Shown in pieces: positions 40,595-49,117 of a stretch of 64,000 nt of DNA. A program made the position numbers and the translations under genes. The first letter of the stretch is position 1, and each line of letters opens with the position of its first letter. The stretch is from assembly GCA_015062525.1 (NCBI GenBank), contig SUUM01000001.1, positions 1 through 64,000 on the forward strand, given 5' to 3'. Source of the DNA: Alphaproteobacteria bacterium. GTDB taxonomy: Bacteria > Pseudomonadota > Alphaproteobacteria > Rs-D84. The notes under the pieces are model-generated. The model made no database searches and was not told where the DNA came from. It worked only from the letters and a program-made list of their open reading frames with translations.

Positions 40595-41008
40595 TTATTT
40601 CATTTTTTGACGGATTTGCTCGATACGTGATTTTACCAACCCATCATCTATCATCGTTCTATCCAGTTTATCTACAGAATCAACAAACTTCTTGGCATTG
40701 GGGTTCTTGGTCAGATATGCCGTACGCACACGCAACACGGGTTCACGCCCAAAGGAATAATAAGAATTGTGCGTTTCCACCCTTACCCCATTACTGCGCA
40801 AAATATATCGCGCCACAGGAATGTCCGCTTGATTTACGAAACAATACCAATAACGATGTCCGTTTCTTGCAACTATATATAAACGAAGCGACGTCAACGA
40901 ATAAACCACCATAGCATCCAATTGCGGATTATCACTGGACGCAACCGGTGCAACACCTGGAAATAAATTTTTTACATAATTTACAACTGTTTTATAACTT
41001 GCTTTCAT
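40595..41008 (-). CDS. Unknown ~135 aa family, tandem paralog 1
   Basis: MKASYKTVVNYVKNLFPGVAPVASSDNPQLDA; aligned by eye with the ORFs at 41296 and 41784. Confidence 0.75.
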   Translation of the reverse strand: MKASYKTVVNYVKNLFPGVAPVASSDNPQLDAMVVYSLTSLRLYIVARNGHRYWYCFVNQADIPVARYILRSNGVRVETHNSYYSFGREPVLRVRTAYLTKNPNAKKFVDSVDKLDRTMIDDGLVKSRIEQIRQKMK

Positions 41009-41295
41009 ACATTATCCTTTTATCACCCAGACAACCATACACAAAAAAACAATAATGTCAACAAAAATCCAGCTGTTTTGTCCCAAGCCCCTCAAATCAA
41101 AATGTGCATCAAGATTCACAACATACGTAAAATCAACAACAAACACGAAGAAACAGCAATGCATTTGCACTGTTTTTTTGGGATGCAAGAAACACATTAA
41201 CCAAACATTCAAGGGGCTTACCTGTAAAGAATTCACGGCCCCCACACCTACAACAACAAATATCAAAATGTAAAAATCGCCCCACGGGCGATTTT

Positions 41296-41703
41296 TTATT
41301 TCATCCTTTGACGAACAATATTCAAATGACTTTTATACATATCTTCTTTCAAAATCCCCAGTTCCTTATCCATAACAGTATTTATAAATAATCTTCTGCA
41401 CGGATCCTGTGCCACATGGTCAGCACGCACACGCAAAACCCAACCATTGTGAGATTTACTATAATACTGCGACACTTTTAAACCATTACTACGCATAATA
41501 TATCTGGCAACAGACAGATCATCAAACTTAACACAACAATCCCAATACTTATGTTTATCATCAACATCAATATAAGAAGTTTCCAGCGCCATTTTCGAAA
41601 GAAGCATAGCATCCATATACATACTATTACTACGCCCAACAGGTGCATACCCCAGAAATAAATTTTTCGCATAAGAAACAACTATCTTAAAACTTTCTTT
41701 CAC
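41296..41703 (-). CDS. Unknown ~135 aa family, tandem paralog 2
   Basis: MKESFKIVVSYAKNLFLGYAPVGRSNSMYMDAMLLSKMALETSYI. Confidence 0.75.
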   Translation of the reverse strand: MKESFKIVVSYAKNLFLGYAPVGRSNSMYMDAMLLSKMALETSYIDVDDKHKYWDCCVKFDDLSVARYIMRSNGLKVSQYYSKSHNGWVLRVRADHVAQDPCRRLFINTVMDKELGILKEDMYKSHLNIVRQRMK

Positions 41704-41783
41704 TTTTTATCCTTTAATCGACAAAGCGACAATATTCTTTTACAAGATGTACTTGAACGTAAAAAATATAAATCGATGTTTTT

Positions 41784-42191
41784 TTACATCACTTTTTGAC
41801 GAATTTTTCGCAGATAAGATTCATACACCTTGTCATCCAGCTTCTCTGCTTTCTTATTCATAACAACATCCACAAATTGTTTTCCTGACGGGTTTCTTAC
41901 AAGACAATCAGTGTTTACCCGCAATATCCGACTGCATGTAAACTGACTATAATGGGTGCTAACCTTAAGTCCATTACTACGTATAATATGCTTTGCAATT
42001 GGAATATCGGTATAACGAACGCGACAATACCAATACATACGCCCATTCTGTGCAACAATATAAAAATTATCCAACGACAACCGCGACAGAACCTTGGCAT
42101 CCATCTCAGGATTCTCGCTAGCCGCAACAGGCGCACATCCTGCAAACAAATTTTTAACATAATTAACAACTGTCTTAAAATGCATATTCAT
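41784..42191 (-). CDS. Unknown ~135 aa family, tandem paralog 3
   Basis: MNMHFKTVVNYVKNLFAGCAPVAASENPEMDAKVLSRLSLDNFYIVAQNGRMYWYC. Confidence 0.75.
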   Translation of the reverse strand: MNMHFKTVVNYVKNLFAGCAPVAASENPEMDAKVLSRLSLDNFYIVAQNGRMYWYCRVRYTDIPIAKHIIRSNGLKVSTHYSQFTCSRILRVNTDCLVRNPSGKQFVDVVMNKKAEKLDDKVYESYLRKIRQKVM

Positions 42192-42265
42192 TCAAATATC
42201 CTTTATATTACCGTGCGATTATACATAAAAAAAATCAAAAAGCAACACAAAAATTATTTTTTTGT

Positions 42266-45200
42266 CTAAACCCCCAATCTGTGAGACAACTTCAACATGA
42301 ATATAGACTCATTACCAAATTCATCAGTATGATTTGGATTTACACGATATATAAAACCAATCGCCCCATCGGTAAATTCACCGAAATTATGACGATACGT
42401 ACCCATCAAACGCAATTCACGTTTTTCCGGACACAGGGACAGATTTTCCACATGAGTATCCACAACATTTAATTCATATTTATTTTTATCCATTTTCACA
42501 ACATCGTATTCCGCATACGCATAACGCAACGCACCGTTCGTTATCGCCAATGGCTGGGAAACTGAAAATTCAAAGTTGCCAACATTCGCCCCAAACGCAA
42601 ATGCATTTGAATCTATATCACTTAACCCCACTATAAAATCACCACTTGCATCCGACGCAGTATGCGCAAATGTCGCCCGTGCCGTCAAATCAATGTCATC
42701 AGACAATTTATACTGGGCAACCGCATCAAGATACATTGTATTACCATTTCCCAGATTCAACAACCCACCCGTCTGGGCCCCCAGAATAGTATCTGATTCA
42801 TGCGCCGAACCAACCGTACCAGTGAACGCAAATCGATTCCCCGTCCAAGAAACATTTGCCGCCCCACCCTGCATTAATCCCAGTCTGGCGGGCATATATT
42901 GCGCCGAAATCGTTGGGTCGTTTTCTAATAGCCCCTCGTCCGTTATTGCACCTGAAAACGCACGCGCACCAAATGACCATTTCCCAGAATTATATGCAAT
43001 ATCAGACACAACTGCATTTGACATCAACCCCAAAACCGGATTCGCCAACCCCGAAAAACGGGACACGCCATCGGTTAAATAATGTTGATACGATGCGCCA
43101 AAATTCCAGTTTCCGACCGCATAATCCAACGACAAATTATCCAAACCATTCAGATTGTCATCATACGCACGTTCTGAAAAAGACATACTTAACCCCAGCG
43201 CACCAATTTGATTACGTTGTGCATTTTCACGACGCGTTGTAAATTCACCCAACACATCACCCATATACAGACCGCGCTTATCACCCGCACCAAACGCAAA
43301 TTCATTTTCCCATACGCGCGGCAAAGACACAGTCCCATCAATATTTTCCAACACATCAAAGAACGGCGCACGAATCGTTGCCCCACGCAGGTTCAACACC
43401 GCCGACGGTTTGAACACAGTGTTTGTCGCCGCCCGCCAATATGCATTCCCATCCGACGATACAATATTATTACCATTATAATAATATACAGATGTACCCG
43501 GCTTGGTCGCCCGTTCCAGGTTAATTAAACCATAACCAAAGACTTCCTTGAAAGCGGTCAAATATTCATCATCTGTTTCCGGGGAATATTCACCTGGCAA
43601 ATTATACCGCCCCTGCAAATAAGATACCAATTCTGTTTTTGCCTGTTCTGGGGTTGTTGCCCATATCTTTCCTGTATTTGGATTCGTACCCAAATAAGCC
43701 CCATCCGCAGTCAATGCCAACAATGCAAAAATCTCATCATTATCCAAATATCCAAATGCAGATTGCACCGACGCAATTGCCCCCGCCATTGACGCCACAG
43801 CCATTTCGCTGTTTTCGCCCGGCGCAGCAAAACACCACGGATCAACACCATTTAATCCCAATCCTGCATCACCACATTTACGTGATGAATAAGTCGTATC
43901 ATAAAAATCATCATCTTTGTTATCTGGTGTACCATTATCATTATAACCTGCATCCCATTTGGCTAATTGGATTTTCCCAACAGACGTATCCGGCCCAGTA
44001 TAATCTGAAACGGAACCTACATTTGATGTACCTGTACCACTTAACTCAACCGCAACAACCGACGCAAACAAATGTTCCATATCCGTCCATATCGCAGGCG
44101 CATAATTTTCAAACGTTGGATCCAGCGCAGCAATCGATTTACCATCCCCCACACCATATTCATATGCACCAACAGAATTTACAATTATTTGATTTTGATT
44201 ATCACCAACCATCGCATATAAACTTTCCGCATCCATCCCCGGTGTATCAACAGTATCATCATTTGAAGCATCTAAATTATAGTAAAGATTTATATAATTT
44301 TTATACGCGGTCCTGCGCGCAGCATCTGTTGTTGCCCCAGATATCCCAGCCTTGAAATCAGCCATTTTCAGATAACCTAAATTTGTATTTTGCGGATTCA
44401 AGGCCAGATTTGCAATCACACCAACCACAGGCTCGCCAGAATCTTTCAAATTCGCGGCATTCAACATCGCAGAATAATTCATCAAATCAATTGTTTTCAA
44501 TGAATTTACATTGCCATTAAACAACGCCTCATAATTCGTTCCATTTTGAGCAAAATTCAACGTAGTTCCATTTACCGCGCCCGATAAACTATTATCTTCA
44601 TCAGCCAAATCCGTTGCGGTAAATTCATCACCATCTAACGTTATTTGGTATTCAACACCATTCAATGTAAATGTATCACCAGTTGCCCAATCGGTTGCAC
44701 CACTTTGATTACTGGATGCACCAACAACAGAATCCAACGCCAAACCACCACCCGTACGATATACCGTCAACTGGGCATTTGGAACAAAACCATAATAATC
44801 ACCCGACCCCGGTTTCCAACCCGCTATAACCTTGGCAGACACAGTATCTTGTTCCGACGCACTGCCAAAAACCGTATCATGTCCCGAAAAATCAAAGCCC
44901 TCACGCTCGGCTAAATCTGTTAAATCTGCCAAATTACTTCTGTTAAAAAATTTCCGCGATTGCTTGGTCAAAGACGCCACAGCGTTTATACATTCCACAG
45001 AACCCGAACCGTATAAAACGCACTTCGCCTGCGCTGCATTCACCTGACTTTCATCCGCCCAATTCAGCCAACCATCCGCCAGACTACCGGTCGCATTCAC
45101 ACCACTTGCCGTTATTGCGGCAACCCCAACGGGCCTCCCCCCCTCCAACGGGTCCCCGGGGAACGGCAACCCCGACAAATCATATGGCGCCTTGTCACTG

Positions 45201-45904
45201 GAAAGACGAATCGTTTCCAACCCCATATAACCACGTGCCATAGAATTGTAAGCATATGCCATCATCAAATAATTAAAGGGCTTCATAAAATCAAAATCAT
45301 ATTCAAAGGCCCCCGAACTCCACAAATTCACGTCATCACACTCACCGGTTGTGGCATTACAGGCTGGGCCATACGGCAATTTTGCAAATGCCTGACTGGC
45401 ACCCCCACCACTTGAATCATCCCCGCCGGGATTATTATTCGGGCGGTCGCCACCACCACCCGCCGAATCGTTATCGTTGCCCGGGTCAAAGACATCCGTC
45501 AACAAAAACAGCCCCCCTACAACAACGGCGGCACCCGCCGCCGCTAAACTTATGCTTTGGGCAGACGACAGTCCGCTGAACAATCCCCCGCCCCCCTTGG
45601 GCTTGTTTTTATTATTAAAATTCTTAATCTGACGGTCGCAATTCGATGCGTCCGCCCCATACATTTGCAAAATCTGCGCTGCACGCACATCATTATTCAT
45701 CAACGCAGTACAAACGATTGACAACCCCGTTGAATCCACAAAATTCACATTCGCGCCATTATTCACCAACGCCTGAACCTGTTGAATATCCGCAGATTTC
45801 GCCGCCGCCAACAATTGTGCCGCCAACATAAAATCATTTGATGCCCCAGACGCAACAAACGGTGCCATGAACAACGAAAAAAATAAAACCCTGATAAATT
45901 TCAT
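42266..45904 (-). CDS. Autotransporter with N-terminal ankyrin-like repeats, degenerate subtilase-like passenger and C-terminal beta-barrel
   Basis: ADIQQVQALVNNGANVNFVDSTGLSIVCTALMNNDVRAAQILQMYGADAS; ENSEMAVASMAGAIASVQ; barrel ..FGNESIFMLKLSHRLGV. Confidence 0.8.
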   Translation of the reverse strand: MKFIRVLFFSLFMAPFVASGASNDFMLAAQLLAAAKSADIQQVQALVNNGANVNFVDSTGLSIVCTALMNNDVRAAQILQMYGADASNCDRQIKNFNNKNKPKGGGGLFSGLSSAQSISLAAAGAAVVVGGLFLLTDVFDPGNDNDSAGGGGDRPNNNPGGDDSSGGGASQAFAKLPYGPACNATTGECDDVNLWSSGAFEYDFDFMKPFNYLMMAYAYNSMARGYMGLETIRLSSDKAPYDLSGLPFPGDPLEGGRPVGVAAITASGVNATGSLADGWLNWADESQVNAAQAKCVLYGSGSVECINAVASLTKQSRKFFNRSNLADLTDLAEREGFDFSGHDTVFGSASEQDTVSAKVIAGWKPGSGDYYGFVPNAQLTVYRTGGGLALDSVVGASSNQSGATDWATGDTFTLNGVEYQITLDGDEFTATDLADEDNSLSGAVNGTTLNFAQNGTNYEALFNGNVNSLKTIDLMNYSAMLNAANLKDSGEPVVGVIANLALNPQNTNLGYLKMADFKAGISGATTDAARRTAYKNYINLYYNLDASNDDTVDTPGMDAESLYAMVGDNQNQIIVNSVGAYEYGVGDGKSIAALDPTFENYAPAIWTDMEHLFASVVAVELSGTGTSNVGSVSDYTGPDTSVGKIQLAKWDAGYNDNGTPDNKDDDFYDTTYSSRKCGDAGLGLNGVDPWCFAAPGENSEMAVASMAGAIASVQSAFGYLDNDEIFALLALTADGAYLGTNPNTGKIWATTPEQAKTELVSYLQGRYNLPGEYSPETDDEYLTAFKEVFGYGLINLERATKPGTSVYYYNGNNIVSSDGNAYWRAATNTVFKPSAVLNLRGATIRAPFFDVLENIDGTVSLPRVWENEFAFGAGDKRGLYMGDVLGEFTTRRENAQRNQIGALGLSMSFSERAYDDNLNGLDNLSLDYAVGNWNFGASYQHYLTDGVSRFSGLANPVLGLMSNAVVSDIAYNSGKWSFGARAFSGAITDEGLLENDPTISAQYMPARLGLMQGGAANVSWTGNRFAFTGTVGSAHESDTILGAQTGGLLNLGNGNTMYLDAVAQYKLSDDIDLTARATFAHTASDASGDFIVGLSDIDSNAFAFGANVGNFEFSVSQPLAITNGALRYAYAEYDVVKMDKNKYELNVVDTHVENLSLCPEKRELRLMGTYRHNFGEFTDGAIGFIYRVNPNHTDEFGNESIFMLKLSHRLGV

Positions 45905-46022
45905 CTATATTCTCTCTTACAAACAAAATCTTATCACAAGACCATTTTATCTGTCCAGACAAAAAAGCATAAAAAAAATCGGTCCGCCACCGCGAACCGA
46001 CCTAATACAACAAAATCAGAAA

Positions 46023-46763
46023 TTATTTAGACCGTGTAATAAACACAGACGTAAATTGAACTTTCTGTACCTGACGTGCACGCGCCAATGAATCCGCCGC
46101 GATTAATGCCGCCGGCGTATTAACAACAACAGTGTTGCCATTACCCACGACAATTGCGCCATTATTCACAGAACCATTGTCCAGTTTAATATCTGTTTTG
46201 CCAGGATTCCCACCGGCGACAATTGCGCCATTATTCTGGGAATTATTCAGGCTGATATTTGTTACACCCGCGCACCCTGGGTTAACAGGAGCCTGTTGAA
46301 CAATAACAATTGTATCTGGCTTTACCATCACCACAGGTGCTGGCTTTACAGGCGCAGGTTTTACCGGTGCTGGTTTCGTTGGCTTGCGCTTGGAATTACG
46401 ACAATCCGTTAATTCTTCGTTAACAATCAGCAAAGAATCATTCAATGTTGCAATTGAATCACGTTGCATAGCGATTGTATCAGACTTTGCTGCATTATCA
46501 GATTGCAAACCATCAATCTGATCATGCATGTCTTGCACTTGAGTACTCAAACTATCTGCATATGCATTCGTCGTAGCCAGTTCAGATTCCTTTTTTTCTT
46601 TTTCTGCACGTTCTGCCATTTTACCACTGCATTGTGTCACGCCAATCGCAATCAGTGCAACCGTTGCGACACCCGCCGCGACATGAATAATCCACCATTT
46701 TTTTGTTTTACCCGTCCCTGTTGCTGGTGTTGGTGTCGGGGTCGGTGTTGGTGTAGTTGCCAT
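46023..46763 (-). CDS. Single-pass membrane coiled-coil protein with low-complexity TP and KPAPV repeats
   Basis: MATTPTPTPTPTPATG; TM WWIIHVAAGVATVALIAIGV; coiled coil; VKPAPVKPAPVKPAPV; repeated NNGAIV.G. Confidence 0.75.
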   Translation of the reverse strand: MATTPTPTPTPTPATGTGKTKKWWIIHVAAGVATVALIAIGVTQCSGKMAERAEKEKKESELATTNAYADSLSTQVQDMHDQIDGLQSDNAAKSDTIAMQRDSIATLNDSLLIVNEELTDCRNSKRKPTKPAPVKPAPVKPAPVVMVKPDTIVIVQQAPVNPGCAGVTNISLNNSQNNGAIVAGGNPGKTDIKLDNGSVNNGAIVVGNGNTVVVNTPAALIAADSLARARQVQKVQFTSVFITRSK

Positions 46764-46849
46764 TTTTTATCCTTTTTGTTATCTTACACACCCTAATATA
46801 GACAAACGAACACAATTTGTCAATACTAAAATTAAAAATCTTTTTCTCT

Positions 46850-46878
46850 TTGCACCGAATACCCTTTTTTGATATAAT
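46850..46878 (+). promoter_or_regulatory. Sigma70 promoter
   Basis: TTGCAC-17 nt-TATAAT upstream of ATG 46898. Confidence 0.75.
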
Positions 46879-46897
46879 TCAGACCAATAGAGAGAAT

Positions 46898-47785
46898 ATG
46901 AAAAACATTAATATAAATTTTGGTTGCAAAATTGCTCTTTGCTCTTTGTTCTTTGCGCTTTGTTATGGCGCGACGGATGCCGCCACAACCTGTTCACGGG
47001 CGAATTTAACACGTTGTTTGGATTCGGTCTGTGCGATTGGTCTGTCATCAAACCCATCTGCCCGGTGCCAGTATTGTGGCACATCCGCGGCGGGCGCGGC
47101 ACCGAAAAATGTGATGAAATCCGTATCCGCGGGCGCGTCCGCTAAATACAATATTTCTGACAAGGATTTGAAAAAGGCCCCAACCGACCCCGGTCAACGC
47201 TATGCTTGGGCAACAACGCAATGTATAAAAAAGGTTGCGGGCTGTACCGCTGACGATGTAACCGACACATACGACAGTCTTATTGAACAATCATGTCGCG
47301 CCGCGGGTGTGTCGACCCAATTAACTAAAACATTAGAAACGGTTGCAAAAACAAAATCAAAAACTGCATGCCAATCTGAAATTACCAACTGTGTAATCGC
47401 GGACAAAAATTGCATGGCCGATTTCCGCAATTGCGCAGAAAATTCCGACTTTGATAAATTCTTTGCGGCATGCGGTGTGGAAAACGCCGGATGCGACGAA
47501 CACATCGCGTCAATCCGTGCGGATTTGATTGCCGAACGCGACAATGCGATTAAGAATGCGGAATCAATCCTGAATCAGATTGTTGCATCATACCAATCGG
47601 CACGCGAAAAAAAGATTTCATCAATAAAATCAGGGTGCTCTGACAATTCCGCGCGTGATAAATGTGTTGCAACGGTCTGCGCGAACAACATGACCAATGG
47701 CTGTGGCGTGGGATACGAATCGGAAAAATCTATGTCAATTCAGTTATGTAAATTCTATGAAATTGCATGCGCAACAATTGACTAA
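46898..47785 (+). CDS. Secreted Cys-rich protein with heptanucleotide repeats in its signal-peptide coding region
   Basis: MKNININFGCKIALCSLFFALCYGATDAATTCSRANLTRCLDSVC; ACQSEITNCVIADKNCMADFRNC. Confidence 0.8.
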   Translation: MKNININFGCKIALCSLFFALCYGATDAATTCSRANLTRCLDSVCAIGLSSNPSARCQYCGTSAAGAAPKNVMKSVSAGASAKYNISDKDLKKAPTDPGQRYAWATTQCIKKVAGCTADDVTDTYDSLIEQSCRAAGVSTQLTKTLETVAKTKSKTACQSEITNCVIADKNCMADFRNCAENSDFDKFFAACGVENAGCDEHIASIRADLIAERDNAIKNAESILNQIVASYQSAREKKISSIKSGCSDNSARDKCVATVCANNMTNGCGVGYESEKSMSIQLCKFYEIACATID

Positions 47786-47802
47786 GGGACAAGACAATAT
47801 AA

Positions 47803-49095
47803 ATGAAACGACACAACAATATCTTTTCAATAAATAATAAACATTGCTCTTTGCTCTTTGCTCTTTGCGCATTCGTTGCGCTGTGCGCAACCTCACATGC
47901 GGCGGTTGTATCACGCACCCAGCGTCCATCAAACGCGGCCCGCATGCCAACAATAACTGCACAAATTCAAAACACAGGAACAACCACAACAACATCCGTT
48001 GGCACACCAACCGCACCGGCATCTGTTGAACCAGAAATTACAGAAACAACCGAACCAGAAATTATTATCGAAGACAAATCATCCCAGTTCAGCGAATTTA
48101 TGGCGGAAACCACCACATCCACAAACGATAAATCAAACACCGCATTAGCCGAACAAATCCGTGCCCAGCGCGCGGCCCTGGACGCAGCGGACGCGGCATC
48201 TGCGGCAAACAACCAAATGGCGGCGGCACGCGCATCGGGCCAAAACGCATGCGACGCGAATTTGCGGGCATGCATGAAACAAAAATGCGGAAATGATTAT
48301 TCTAAATGCGCGGGCGACACGGACACCATGTGGGGCACCAAAATGGACGCATGTCGGCGCGACTTGCCGTGTACGGGTGCGGAATACGCCATTTTTGCAC
48401 CTGAAATCAAAGCAGACCGCGACATGAACGCGCGCGTTGCATCATATAACGCAATTATTGACTGTGGCAATCAGTATAATAACTGCATAGTCACCGAATG
48501 CGGACAAAAATTTACCAAGTGCCTGGGGAAACGTGCGGGTGATGCCGCCATTTCTAAATGTTCAAAAATCGCAAACAGTTGCAAGGAACGGGACAGTGGC
48601 CTGGCCACGCGCACAATGGGTGTTTTTGGCGATCTGCGCGTTGACGCAGAAAAGCAAGTTGCCGCCGACGAAAAACGATTGTACGAATTGCGTGATTTAA
48701 TGCGCGACACATGCGGTCGCCTGGGGGCAATGTTTGACGAACGCACACTGGATTGTGTTTATACGGTCAATTTCTATGCGGGCGGCGACAATACCCTGTA
48801 TGCATCGAAAAAGGCTTATGCCGGTTCCACATTCAGTTGCGACCCAAACTGGTTCGGTGTTGACATTACCACATTCAAAGAAAATGCGATGCGCCTGACA
48901 CGCGAACAAACATCCGCCACATCTGCATTAATGGGGTCTGGCATTGGTATGGGTGTTGGCGCGGTTACATCCGGTGCAACAGACCGCGCAATCGACCGAC
49001 ACAAGGCAGAAAAGGCGTTAAAACAGGCAGAACAGGAACACAAAGAACTGTACGGCGACAAATCGGACAGCAACAAAGATTCTAACAAGAAATAA
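47803..49095 (+). CDS. Secreted Cys-rich protein with glycine zipper and heptanucleotide repeats in its signal-peptide coding region
   Basis: NKHCSLLFALCAFVALCATSHAA; NACDANLRACMKQKCGNDYSKC; STFSCDPNWFGVD; GSGIGMGVGAVTSG. Confidence 0.8.
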   Translation: MKRHNNIFSINNKHCSLLFALCAFVALCATSHAAVVSRTQRPSNAARMPTITAQIQNTGTTTTTSVGTPTAPASVEPEITETTEPEIIIEDKSSQFSEFMAETTTSTNDKSNTALAEQIRAQRAALDAADAASAANNQMAAARASGQNACDANLRACMKQKCGNDYSKCAGDTDTMWGTKMDACRRDLPCTGAEYAIFAPEIKADRDMNARVASYNAIIDCGNQYNNCIVTECGQKFTKCLGKRAGDAAISKCSKIANSCKERDSGLATRTMGVFGDLRVDAEKQVAADEKRLYELRDLMRDTCGRLGAMFDERTLDCVYTVNFYAGGDNTLYASKKAYAGSTFSCDPNWFGVDITTFKENAMRLTREQTSATSALMGSGIGMGVGAVTSGATDRAIDRHKAEKALKQAEQEHKELYGDKSDSNKDSNKK

Positions 49096-49117
49096 TTATA
49101 AAAGCAAACACATCACA

